From positions 1-25,257 of the IMG/VR virus record IMGVR_UViG_3300026320_000025: DNA of 25,257 nucleotides, one strand, 5' to 3'. A program made the position numbers and the translations under genes. The notes below the pieces were generated by a model. That model was not told the DNA's origin and ran no database searches. It saw nothing but the letters and a program-made list of their open reading frames with translations. Of the stretch, positions 1-8,163 are shown piece after piece. How positions within the stretch are numbered: the first letter of the stretch is position 1; each line of letters opens with the position of its first letter. This DNA comes from a virus.

Positions 1-328
1 TAGCTGTCCCGCTTACCGGGAAGAGTGCCGCTGTACCAGTTACGCAGTTTGCGCCTGTTCCGGTCTGAATCGCGAAGGTTCCCGATGTCGCTGTGGTCGT
101 CTGCACCATTATGTCAGTGATGTAGAGAACCAAATTCGCCCCCGGTGCCGCTTGGCATTGCGTGAGCGTCGCCGCTAGGGCATTCAGTCCACAGGTCCAG
201 AAAGAATCCGAACCGTAGCGCTTGTACTGCCCGGAGGTCTGCTGCTGTCCGTCGGCTGACAGACTTAGGCAGAGAAGAATTAACAGGGGCGTAAAGAATT
301 TCGCAGGGTATAAAGTTTTTAGCACCAT
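1..328 (-). CDS. exported protein, 3' end outside window (partial)
   Basis: The frame opens at ATG 328 and stays open to the left edge, so only about 109 residues are visible. A ribosome binding site GAGGT lies about 6 bases upstream and overlaps the stop of the preceding gene. The N-terminus (MVLKTLYPAKFFTP, then a Leu-rich stretch LLILLCLSLSADG) is a classical Sec signal peptide: a basic start, a hydrophobic core at about residues 13-23 and a likely cleavage site near Ala25-Asp26. The rest is a Thr/Gly/Ala-rich chain with three cysteines, like a beta-structured surface protein. It follows another protein with an N-terminal hydrophobic segment, so the pair may be made for the host envelope or periplasm. 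I do not recognise a family. A competing reading in another frame (114-341) lacks these features and I treat it as a shadow. Confidence 0.72.
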   Translation of the reverse strand, partial: MVLKTLYPAKFFTPLLILLCLSLSADGQQQTSGQYKRYGSDSFWTCGLNALAATLTQCQAAPGANLVLYITDIMVQTTTATSGTFAIQTGTGANCVTGTAALFPVSGTA

Positions 329-337
329 TGTCCGACC

Positions 338-1087
338 TCACTGCACTCCGGAGACCTGGAGGTTCAGCGCTGAGGCCGTTCCCGCAATCGCCGTGATGCC
401 GCTGGCAAAACTAACCCCTCCGAGGGGAAAAGTCACGTTGCTGTTCGCGGGAATACTAAAATCCGCATTTCCTCCAACCCAGATGATCGGCGTGCCGGTT
501 TTATCCTGAAGTCGGAAAGTGACTGCGGAGTTCGTGATGTTGTTCACGTAGACGAGCGTCACGCAGGTCGTTGTCGACGTCACCGAAGTGCCGGCTCCGG
601 TAGCTACTCCCACCGTGCTGCTCGTGAAATTCGTGGATTGGGTACAGGAAGATGGGAGAGACCGCGTGTAACCGACATTCGCGGTCCCGCTGGCGAGTGC
701 TGGCAGGGATGTCACCGCAGTGGTCGAGCCAGAGTCCGCGATCACGTGGCCGATGACCGCGGAACTCGCATCGTTGATGACGTGGCCGATGACGGCAGAG
801 CCGGCGACCAAGCCAACCGTACCGCTTGATCCGATGCTGACTAAGTTCGTAGTTCCCGGCGTGGTCTGATCGATGCTCACCTTGCCGATGACGTTCGCAC
901 CGGTAGGCAGTGCGGCGTTGATCGTGACACTGGAGCCAGGGCCTCCGGACTGCTGAAGCTGAGATTTCGTCGGCTGTGCAAAAAATATTCCTGCAAGAAT
1001 AATAAATATTCCCAGCGCAGCCCAATGAGGCAATGAACGCGGCGGATTTCCATATGTACGACTGTAGCCCGGCTGCGGATATCTCAT
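338..1087 (-). CDS. membrane-anchored or exported beta-repeat protein
   Basis: 249 residues, starting at ATG 1087 behind a strong AAGGAG site six bases upstream. Residues about 22-38 (WAALGIFIILAGIFF) form one hydrophobic segment after a Pro/Arg/Tyr-rich N-terminus, which suggests an uncleaved anchor or a signal peptide. Residues about 50-120 hold short repeats of the type VIGKV-ID, VIGHVIND, VIGHVIAD separated by Ser/Thr/Gly linkers. Similar repeats occur in phage tail-associated proteins, as I recall them. The C-terminal 80 residues read as a beta-sandwich (YVNNITNSAVTFRLQDKTG and onward). It is transcribed with the exported protein downstream and the small protein upstream. Role unknown: host-surface or tail-associated are both possible. 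Confidence 0.75.
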   Translation of the reverse strand: MRYPQPGYSRTYGNPPRSLPHWAALGIFIILAGIFFAQPTKSQLQQSGGPGSSVTINAALPTGANVIGKVSIDQTTPGTTNLVSIGSSGTVGLVAGSAVIGHVINDASSAVIGHVIADSGSTTAVTSLPALASGTANVGYTRSLPSSCTQSTNFTSSTVGVATGAGTSVTSTTTCVTLVYVNNITNSAVTFRLQDKTGTPIIWVGGNADFSIPANSNVTFPLGGVSFASGITAIAGTASALNLQVSGVQ

Positions 1088-1097
1088 AGGTAACTCC

Positions 1098-1397
1098 TTA
1101 ATTATAGAATTCCACGATGGCGATAGTACCGTCCTGGGTGGCCTTTAAGAGAGCCACTGTTTGACCTTTGGTAAAACGAAATCTTTGATAGAGAGCAGGA
1201 GAAAGAAATGAAAACCATCCGCCCGGCTGCATCGTGTAACTCGAATTAGGATCATCCGTATTCGTGCATCGCAGCATCGCGCTGCCATCGGAATTCCCGA
1301 TGATCAAGAAATAAGCGCACGGCATCGGTGCAGTGATGGGTGTCCACGAATCTATGCTCAGGGGGAATTTAGCGATTTGTGATCCAACGGAAATCAA
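1098..1397 (-). CDS. small tail-region protein, unknown function
   Basis: 99 residues, starting at TTG 1397. This TTG overlaps the TGA stop of the upstream gene (TTGA) and has GGGAG exactly seven bases upstream, so the non-ATG start is well supported. The protein looks like one compact beta domain: hydrophobic strands alternate with turns, and aromatic residues (Trp, Phe, Tyr) cluster around GGWFSFLSPALYQRFRF. There is no signal peptide or membrane segment. The position after the large tail protein and a fibronectin-like protein suggests a tail or virion-surface accessory part. I do not recognise the family. Confidence 0.7.
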   Translation of the reverse strand: MISVGSQIAKFPLSIDSWTPITAPMPCAYFLIIGNSDGSAMLRCTNTDDPNSSYTMQPGGWFSFLSPALYQRFRFTKGQTVALLKATQDGTIAIVEFYN

Positions 1398-1993
1398 CCA
1401 CTGGCTCCCTGGCGTTTCGGGCCGATGGCTGGACGAAATAAAACTTTCCCGAATCCCGAACCGCCTTGCTGCCCCGATGACTGCGCTGTGCCGCTTCCAG
1501 TGCTCGAGACTAAAGTCATTTGCTGCATACCGCCAGGATCAACACCTGTTGGCGTTGTACCTCCGAAGTGCACCGGCTCTCCGGGATGACTACCTGGGTA
1601 TTGCGAATAGGCCCTGAAAAAGAATTTCTGCGGATTGCCGTTGTCATCTCCACCCGGCAGCGTGATCGGCGGCATCGAGCGACTAGCGCCAAGATGCACG
1701 ACATGCGGTTGTTTGAAAGACGGGTCAGTGTCGTACTCCACAAAATAATGCAACCCCTTCTGGATTGGGTTGTTATCAGAAACCACCGCGTGCACGAGTC
1801 CAGTGCCATTCGTCTTCACAGTGAGCTGCTGGACAGTCGGAGGCTTGGGCAGTGTTCCAGTGGGATCGACGGCAACATGCTGCCCCATGTTGTTGGTAGC
1901 TTCCTGAACTTTGCGAAGCGCTTCGCTCAAGTACTGGCCGAATTCAGGAATCTGCCGCAAAAACTCCATCTCTTTTTCTAATGCTAGTGGAAT
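1394..1993 (-). CDS. fibronectin-like structural protein, probable ATT start
   Basis: 199 residues if read from ATT at 1993-1991. An AAAGGAG site (2001-2007) overlaps the stop of the upstream gene and sits exactly seven bases before this ATT. The first in-frame ATG (1969) has no properly spaced site. The extended N-terminus reads PLALEKEMEF after the initiator and continues the same helix as what follows. Residues about 10-35 are helical. From about 50 to 140 the chain resembles a fibronectin type III or Ig-like beta-sandwich (VQQLTVKTNGTGLVHAVV, then HYFVEYDTDPSF, then KFFFRAYSQYPGS). The last 50 residues are Gly/Ser/Gln-rich. It is probably a virion surface or tail accessory protein. Function is by analogy only. 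Confidence 0.75.
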   Translation of the reverse strand: MPLALEKEMEFLRQIPEFGQYLSEALRKVQEATNNMGQHVAVDPTGTLPKPPTVQQLTVKTNGTGLVHAVVSDNNPIQKGLHYFVEYDTDPSFKQPHVVHLGASRSMPPITLPGGDDNGNPQKFFFRAYSQYPGSHPGEPVHFGGTTPTGVDPGGMQQMTLVSSTGSGTAQSSGQQGGSGFGKVLFRPAIGPKRQGASG

Positions 1994-2005
1994 TGTATTT
2001 CTCCT

Positions 2006-5000
2006 TTAATCATTTTTGCCACGCAAAGGACTCCACGCATCTCCACGCATGATCATCACGAGGCGTGAGAGTTCGAATCCGGCGCCAACGGCATTCGTGC
2101 TGAAAATCACGAACAAGCGGCTTCCTGCCTCATTGAGCGGCACTTCGATGTCTCCGTTCGTATCGAGCGGCAACGTCAGATTTGGAAGCAGTATATGCGA
2201 ATACGGGGTATCCAGGGAATTCGGATATACCGTGATGGTCAGCGATCCCTGCCCTCCGATAATCAACGTCATGTAGTCGTAGACGAAGCGCGTCACGCCC
2301 ATCTGGCGGCCTTCGCCAAGTTCCGAAGTCACGAATCCGGCTGTGGCATAGAGCTGGCTAATGGCAGCGCCGTCATCTTCCAGCAAACCAGCGACCAAGG
2401 CGAAGATTTTGCCGTTATGATCGGAATTCCCGAGGAACAGCTCTGACGTAGTATCCGGCCGCTCGATGAATGCGGCGCAAGGCGCTTTGATGGTCCACAG
2501 CGACCACTTCCGCACGATGTCGGAGGCGATCAGTTTCCCAGAATAAGACCGATGGATCTGCACGCTGTCCATCAGGGCGCTAGCGGTATTCAATTGCTTG
2601 TAGTTCAGCTCAAGGATCATGTTTGGCGTGGTGGGATTATTGTCGGTGAGGAGTCCAGCGGGAAGCCACGTAGGAGTCTCGCCTTCAGAATTCAGCGCTT
2701 TCAGCGGTACGCCGACAAGAATTCTGCGATTCTTGATATCGTTCTTGACCCATATCGTATAGCCGTAGGTCCAGTTGATCTGGTCCCAGACGGACTGGAT
2801 TTCTTCGCTAAGTTTCACTGGCTGGCTACCCTGGAACAGAAATAGCCCGGGAATCCCGGCAATCAGCGCCCATTCTTCGCCGGCGTTGGCTTCGTCAATG
2901 GCAAAAGTGACCGCATAGGGGCCCACGGTTCCGACGGACTGTGAAATCACCCGCGGTATCGTCCAATTATTCGGTTCCGTGGAGTTGTTGTCGTTCACTG
3001 CCACCATCGATCCAGTCTTGACCATATAGAGCGTTCCAAACTGCACAAACGCGCTCTTCACCGGCTGCTGATTCTGCTGCGTGGCCAGGATCACTCCGGT
3101 CAAGCGGTCAAAGGACTCGAAATTGTTCTGATAGCTGCCGATAATTTGCCCGTTAAGATTTGGCAACTCGGTCGGAAAGGGCTCGATGCGGTCAACCAAT
3201 ACCTGCACGCCATTAGGAAGATTCGTCGCATACAGGCGGATTTCTAGATCGTCTGGAACCGGCGCCAAAACCGTACTCAGCATGGTTCCGGTGAATATTT
3301 GCATGCTGGTCTGCATGGCGCCGAGGGATATGGTGTAAGTCCCGAGGGCAATCCCTAGTTTCGGGCTGAAGAGATCCCCCACCAGGCTTCCTCCGGAAGT
3401 TCCAGTAGGAACCGAGGCCGTCACACGCATGCTGTAGGTAGTCGATGCCTCGATGATGGGAACAAGGAATTCATCCTGGAAAACGTTCTGGGTGATCATG
3501 CCGTAGATGGCTTGCGTAATGCCCGATGAATTTTTGATCGAATAGGCGTTTCCGAAAATCGGCGAAGAGATGACGCTGCCACCAGTTCCATATGTCGGAT
3601 CGACAACCCATCCGGCCGGATATTGCGTGGCCGCGATGATGCCTCCATCGAAAGAATAGTTTAGCAAATTGTGGATTTTGTTCTGCTCTCCGATGGCAAA
3701 GAGGCGCTGCGCATATGGCACCAAGGCCACCGAGCTGCCGAGTTCTCCGCACTCGAAAAGATTATTTCCTTCGATATCGATTTCATCGGCCGCCAGGAGT
3801 ACGCCGTCTGAAAAACTCAAGACTACGTTTGTCGTGAAATTGTCATTGATCCACGTAGAACTGTTGATGACATCGACGCCGTTGCTATTCACCGTCACGG
3901 GCACGGGGATGTTGTAGAAGTTTCCGCCGTTTGCCGCCGTGAGATGGATCACACGCGCAATCACGTTTGAAGGTCCGGGCAGAAGATCCCCGATGACGAT
4001 CCCGGAAGCTCCGGCGATGACATCGAAAGTAAGGATCGGCGAAGGCTGCGTCAGGAAGCCATTGCGCGTCAGGAACGAATAGCACACCTTGCGAATCCCT
4101 GCCGCAATGACTCCAATCGTGACGATGGTGCCGCCTGATCTGTCGCCGATGATCTGTAGCGGATCGAACGTAAAAATAGTTCCGAAAATGATTCCTGCTC
4201 CGGTTTCCGCGGCACTTGTGACATCCGCATGAGTCACAGCAATTGAGAAAGAACCAGGACTCGTCGAAGTAATCACCGCATTCGCCACATTGAAAATGCC
4301 GTTACCGTTCAGCGTGCTGGTTACCGTCACGAATTCACCGACAACTGGATTCGCTCCGGTGATTAGGTTGAATCCATAGGTGGCCACGTTGTTCAGCAGC
4401 ACCGTCGAGGTAATCTGCATCTGCGCGGCGTTCGGAGTATCGATCACCGTCCATGGGCCATCGTATCCCGCCGGGGGTGCGCCGCCGGTGCCGGCAAGCT
4501 GGAACTGGTTTCCGACTTCGAGATTGGGGATTTGCGCAGAAGTCGTCATGGTGGCGAGAGTGACTTGATAAGCAGTTCCCGGTATCCCGCTATTTGGCGT
4601 GAACTGAATTCCGCTGGTAGTGGTTGGTCCCGTGACCGTAAAATACCAATGCGGATTGGAGAAATTTCCATTTGGCGGAACCCCCGAACCCACGCCGACG
4701 ACCGTATATGTTCCATTGATTGGCTGATTCGTGTGACCGTTCAGAAATGGCAGTCCCGTGATTTTTATTCCTTGGCCGACTACGATGTGAGGATCAGCGG
4801 CTGCTAATCCAAAATTCACCCGTGAATAAAAGATAGTGATGGTGCTTCCAGGGGACATAGTGCTTGGCCCAGCAGACCACAGCACTGCGCGAAATCCGCT
4901 GGTCTCGTTGTCATGCGTCACGGGAGGAAATTGCGTGATGGAAACAACTGTTTCCGAAGCCGATGTCGTCGATGCCGACGGCGGCGCGCCGGGGCCGACT

Positions 5001-6604
5001 TGCGATAGACGGTCAAAGTTCGGCGGCGTATAGGTATAGGGAATATCCGTGCCATTCTGGAGATTCGAGACGGCGATGAATTCCCGGTCGTCGGCGGTGG
5101 CCGATTGCGCGAAGCTATCAGGCTTGATTGCCGAATATACCGCCGTGAGCGTTCCCGGAAGATTGCCAACATCCTCCTGATAGATTGTTCCATCGCTGCC
5201 AAGAGCGAGCGTCAGCACTTCGCCGCCGGTTTCAGCAAACGTCTTGAGATAGTTGAAGCTTGGCGCCGGATTCGGCGTCAGCCAAATTTTAAGTTTGACC
5301 GCATAAATGCTGAAGGTCGCAAGAGCACTGGCGCTGGCGACGATTTCCACGCCGAAATTTGGATTGTTGACCAGCGCCTGATTCAAAACGAGAGACCATG
5401 TTTCTAGCGTGGTTCCAACAGTAACTTGCCCGTCGATGAGAGGCAATTGCGTGGTTAGGATTGTTGCTCCTGAAGATCCATCGGCTTCGAGAAGATTGAC
5501 ACTCAACAGTTCATCGGCGCTGCTTCCGGATTGATGGCCGCTGATTTCTACTTGTGCTCCAAGAACGCTTTGTGTCGATGGAATGTTGAAAGCGAAATTC
5601 GTGGCTTTCAGAATTTGCGAATTCCCGGGCGTTGCATTGAGGGCTCCAATACCGGCGATTTCATACGCCTTGATTACGCCAGCGCCAAAAAATGCCGACA
5701 TCGAAACCGTCACCGTGGTTGTCAATGCAGCGACATTTGGAGCCCAAAATGCCGCGATGCCGCCGGCATTCCCGGAGGTGACTTGCCCTATTTTCGTATA
5801 CATCCCGCCGCGATTGTCGCTGACGACCGTGCCGGTTGGCGGCGTAGTGGTGGAATTGGTAACGATCAAAACCAAGATGCCGCTTCCAGCGGTGATTGGT
5901 AAAACGAAAGCATTTGAAAACGGCCCGGTGCCGAATCCACCGCTGATAATCGAATTGATCTGCAGAGCCGCTGGTGCAAGCCCGGTCGAACTGCCGAAGA
6001 AAGCAAGCATCGTTGCCCATTGGTCGCTCAGCGATAGTGTCTGCGTTTCGGAAACTGCAGCGCTATCTGACAGGAATTTAGAGTAGAAAGCGCCGGCAGT
6101 GCCGTTCGGATTATCCAGCAATGTCCATCCGCCGGGAACCGGAGCCGCAATCGGCTGCCCACCATCCGCAGTAATGAGAAGCGCGGCTTCGCCAGATTGC
6201 GAAGGTGTTCCCGAAGCTGCAGCGCTTGCGCTGTTTCCGGTGTTCGTTACGGCATGATCAAAAGTGGCGCCGACGCCGCTGCCTGCAGTAGCATTGAGCG
6301 TAACCGATGAATAGCTCCCTGGGACATTCAGCGTTACGTTCGATGGTGAGGCCCATGGGGCTTCGTTGGGAGCAAACACGCCAGCGATGGACCGCGCAAA
6401 GGTGGTCAACTTCTCTACGAAGGAAGCGGTGAAGTGGTACTGATTTTGCTTTCCAGGGCGTTGCAGGTTAGATCCCAAAATGAAATCGCAATTGATGACG
6501 AGGGGGCTTGCGCCTAGCGGCAATGTTTCGCTACTTGCCTCTGTGTACAAACCCCCGACCAGCTCGAGTGGCACGGCGACATACGGTGGCTGCTTGGTAA
6601 TCAA
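2006..6604 (-). CDS. large tail-accessory (nozzle/propeller-like) protein
   Basis: 1532 residues, starting at TTG 6604; an ATT one codon later is an alternative. GGTGA lies just upstream, in the foot of a hairpin. The N-terminus (VGGLYTEASSETLPLGASPL, then an Arg-Pro-Gly) resembles the opening of podovirus tail-accessory proteins of the P22 gp10 kind, which typically read GGL...LP.G...N...RPG. A region of roughly residues 95-450 is Ser/Thr/Gly-rich and holds two similar beta-sandwich units, each ending in an aromatic-rich strand and an LxxFFG-like segment. The middle and C-terminal parts (RLFAIGEQNKIHN, SFDGG, GTVGPYAVTFAIDEANAGEE) fit a beta-propeller. The end, DAWSPLRGKND, is a typical closing motif. 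I infer a distal tail component with an inserted adhesin-like part. Confidence 0.8.
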   Translation of the reverse strand: MITKQPPYVAVPLELVGGLYTEASSETLPLGASPLVINCDFILGSNLQRPGKQNQYHFTASFVEKLTTFARSIAGVFAPNEAPWASPSNVTLNVPGSYSSVTLNATAGSGVGATFDHAVTNTGNSASAAASGTPSQSGEAALLITADGGQPIAAPVPGGWTLLDNPNGTAGAFYSKFLSDSAAVSETQTLSLSDQWATMLAFFGSSTGLAPAALQINSIISGGFGTGPFSNAFVLPITAGSGILVLIVTNSTTTPPTGTVVSDNRGGMYTKIGQVTSGNAGGIAAFWAPNVAALTTTVTVSMSAFFGAGVIKAYEIAGIGALNATPGNSQILKATNFAFNIPSTQSVLGAQVEISGHQSGSSADELLSVNLLEADGSSGATILTTQLPLIDGQVTVGTTLETWSLVLNQALVNNPNFGVEIVASASALATFSIYAVKLKIWLTPNPAPSFNYLKTFAETGGEVLTLALGSDGTIYQEDVGNLPGTLTAVYSAIKPDSFAQSATADDREFIAVSNLQNGTDIPYTYTPPNFDRLSQVGPGAPPSASTTSASETVVSITQFPPVTHDNETSGFRAVLWSAGPSTMSPGSTITIFYSRVNFGLAAADPHIVVGQGIKITGLPFLNGHTNQPINGTYTVVGVGSGVPPNGNFSNPHWYFTVTGPTTTSGIQFTPNSGIPGTAYQVTLATMTTSAQIPNLEVGNQFQLAGTGGAPPAGYDGPWTVIDTPNAAQMQITSTVLLNNVATYGFNLITGANPVVGEFVTVTSTLNGNGIFNVANAVITSTSPGSFSIAVTHADVTSAAETGAGIIFGTIFTFDPLQIIGDRSGGTIVTIGVIAAGIRKVCYSFLTRNGFLTQPSPILTFDVIAGASGIVIGDLLPGPSNVIARVIHLTAANGGNFYNIPVPVTVNSNGVDVINSSTWINDNFTTNVVLSFSDGVLLAADEIDIEGNNLFECGELGSSVALVPYAQRLFAIGEQNKIHNLLNYSFDGGIIAATQYPAGWVVDPTYGTGGSVISSPIFGNAYSIKNSSGITQAIYGMITQNVFQDEFLVPIIEASTTYSMRVTASVPTGTSGGSLVGDLFSPKLGIALGTYTISLGAMQTSMQIFTGTMLSTVLAPVPDDLEIRLYATNLPNGVQVLVDRIEPFPTELPNLNGQIIGSYQNNFESFDRLTGVILATQQNQQPVKSAFVQFGTLYMVKTGSMVAVNDNNSTEPNNWTIPRVISQSVGTVGPYAVTFAIDEANAGEEWALIAGIPGLFLFQGSQPVKLSEEIQSVWDQINWTYGYTIWVKNDIKNRRILVGVPLKALNSEGETPTWLPAGLLTDNNPTTPNMILELNYKQLNTASALMDSVQIHRSYSGKLIASDIVRKWSLWTIKAPCAAFIERPDTTSELFLGNSDHNGKIFALVAGLLEDDGAAISQLYATAGFVTSELGEGRQMGVTRFVYDYMTLIIGGQGSLTITVYPNSLDTPYSHILLPNLTLPLDTNGDIEVPLNEAGSRLFVIFSTNAVGAGFELSRLVMIMRGDAWSPLRGKND

Positions 6605-6612
6605 GATTCACC

Positions 6613-6636
6613 AAAAACCGCTATTTTAAGCGGTTT
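6613..6636 (-). terminator. hairpin with T-tract ahead of the large tail gene
   Basis: On the minus strand AAACCGCT, a six-base loop and AGCGGTTT form a perfect 8-bp stem, and the T run continues past the stem to five T in a row. It lies 30 bases after the stop of the 126-residue gene and directly before the start region of the 1532-residue gene. It could end or attenuate transcription between them. The stem is palindromic, so it also works in the other direction. A nine-residue reading frame ends inside its loop (see findings). Confidence 0.55.
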
Positions 6637-6666
6637 CCGTTACCAGGAATCCCATTAGGAATCCTG

Positions 6667-7047
6667 TTAGGCGTTTCGCAATACTGTGGCGCGAAATTCG
6701 ATTGTATCGTTCACGACTCCCTGCATGTTGGTGGAACTTGGAATTTCCTGCAACGGAGCGGCAGTGGTAAGCGAGCCGTTCGGGGGAATCTGCAAGATCA
6801 TCATCCGGCCAGTCGACGGGATGCGCTGATAGATGTATCCGCTTCCAGCGGCAGACTGGATTTGCGTGAATTTCACGCCGGAATTTGTGGTCGCTCCGGA
6901 TTGCGCCAGCAGCACGGAGTCGAATGGGATACCGCCGACAGGATAAGTTCCGTTGGCAGGCGTCACATTGATTTGCCCGTAGATATGGATTCTCTTTTGG
7001 GTATTGTCGTACTGCACGTTCGAGATCGTCATCGTACAAAGAGCCAT
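6667..7047 (-). CDS. small virion-region protein, unknown function
   Basis: 126 residues from ATG 7047 with AGGAG six bases upstream. The chain reads as an all-beta domain (TMTISNVQYDNTQKRIHIYG, then GGIPFDSVLLAQSGA, then a final NDTIEFRATVLRNA), with no signal peptide or membrane segment. It lies between a fibre-like protein and the very large tail protein, after a 111-base gap that contains no gene I can support. The location and beta content suggest a tail or decoration component. I do not recognise the family. Confidence 0.75.
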   Translation of the reverse strand: MALCTMTISNVQYDNTQKRIHIYGQINVTPANGTYPVGGIPFDSVLLAQSGATTNSGVKFTQIQSAAGSGYIYQRIPSTGRMMILQIPPNGSLTTAAPLQEIPSSTNMQGVVNDTIEFRATVLRNA

Positions 7048-7158
7048 TTCATTCTCCTAAAACTGCCAGCGCATTGCTAAACGCCGCCCCAGAGATTTGT
7101 ATGCAACCCCTCTCCGGGAAGGGTGTCCTACATCGCCACAAAATCAATGGCGAAATTC

Positions 7159-8163
7159 TTATGACGCATTCCAGGAGCCTGGCCCTGTCGCGCGCCAATT
7201 CGTTCCATCCCATATAAAACTTTGCACGCTAACACTGCTTGCAGCCGGATCGATTCCAGAACTGCCTTTGAAATTCGCCGGCCAAGCAAAGGTCCATCCG
7301 CCTGTTCCGTCCTGAGTGATGATGAACGTGATGGTTTCCCCGACCGTGGGATTTGTGACTGTGCTCGAAGTCACATTCCCGGTGAGCGTCATCTTGAAAC
7401 TCAGCGCCACCGAAGCATCAAAAGTCGGCGTCGCCGAAAATGACGTGGTCACCTGACCGGGGAGATCAGCGGGAACCATGGCGCGCGCGGTGATATTTCC
7501 GGATCCACCGCTGGCCGGGCCGACAAGAAAAGCATGCGCGGCCTGGACAGCAAAATTCAGATTCAAAGTGGCTGTGCCTGATGTCGTTACCGGATTGGTG
7601 CCGGTGATGCTCGCAGTGAAAAGCGCGCCGGCGCTGACGGCCAGCGTCACGCTCGTTACGGTTCCCGTTCCAGCGGGCATATCTGCAGCGACGAGTGCCC
7701 TGAATGTAGGGACTGCAGCTCCTCCGCTACTTGGCCCGGAATAAACGCGATTGGCGCTCTGGGTAGCCTTTGTAATTGCCAGCGTTCCTGAACTGGTGAT
7801 TGGCGATCCGGAGACGGAAAATTCCGCTGGAACAGTGAGTGCCACGCTGGTGACGGAGCCGCCGCCTTGTGAAACTACTTGCTGGTCAGGGAATACCGTC
7901 GTCGGAATCCTGGCAAGGGGATCGTAAAGGACAATCGTATAGGTCCCCGTCAGCGCATACATCGCCCAATTCCCTAGGCCATCTGTCTGCAGTGGAGCCG
8001 TGCTTTGAAGGATAGGCACAAGACCGGCTTGATCGGAATAGATTGTCGCCAAGGGTGACGGTGGAATAGTAGTCGTGACAGCTGGCTGGGTGCAGACGTA
8101 GATAATCACGCCATCAAGCGCCGGGCCTTGCGCCGAATTGACTGAGCCTTGAAGACGGAACAT
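7159..8163 (-). CDS. tail-fibre-like protein with internal repeats
   Basis: 334 residues. The ATG at 8163 overlaps the TAA stop of the adaptor candidate by one base (TAATG). Residues about 1-95 form an N-terminal domain that reads like a carboxypeptidase-regulatory or transthyretin-like beta domain (VIIYVCTQPAV, GTYTIVLYD). Then come two related units of about 65-70 residues, each opening with VTSVALTVPA or VTSVTLAVSA, passing a Ser/Thr-Gly-Thr strand and ending in VAADMPAG or VPADLPG. Such units are common in phage fibre proteins. The C-terminal 80 residues are a separate beta domain with WTFAWPANFKGSSGIDP. It is probably a trimeric fibre or a fibre adaptor at the virion surface. Confidence 0.78.
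   Translation of the reverse strand: MFRLQGSVNSAQGPALDGVIIYVCTQPAVTTTIPPSPLATIYSDQAGLVPILQSTAPLQTDGLGNWAMYALTGTYTIVLYDPLARIPTTVFPDQQVVSQGGGSVTSVALTVPAEFSVSGSPITSSGTLAITKATQSANRVYSGPSSGGAAVPTFRALVAADMPAGTGTVTSVTLAVSAGALFTASITGTNPVTTSGTATLNLNFAVQAAHAFLVGPASGGSGNITARAMVPADLPGQVTTSFSATPTFDASVALSFKMTLTGNVTSSTVTNPTVGETITFIITQDGTGGWTFAWPANFKGSSGIDPAASSVSVQSFIWDGTNWRATGPGSWNAS

Noticed and set aside
1084-1120. TATAAT on the minus strand before the 249-residue gene
   Set aside because: The hexamer encodes the last Tyr-Asn of the preceding protein and no matching -35 element lies 15-19 bases upstream.
4532-6086. Several plus-strand frames of 90-170 codons inside the large tail gene
   Set aside because: They are antisense shadows of a GC-biased reading frame, with no start signals and no gene context.
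7048-7158. Possible small gene or terminator in the 111-base gap after the fibre-like gene's upstream neighbour
   Set aside because: The only stem (ACCC against GGGT) is short and mismatched, and no minus-strand frame has both a start and a ribosome binding site.
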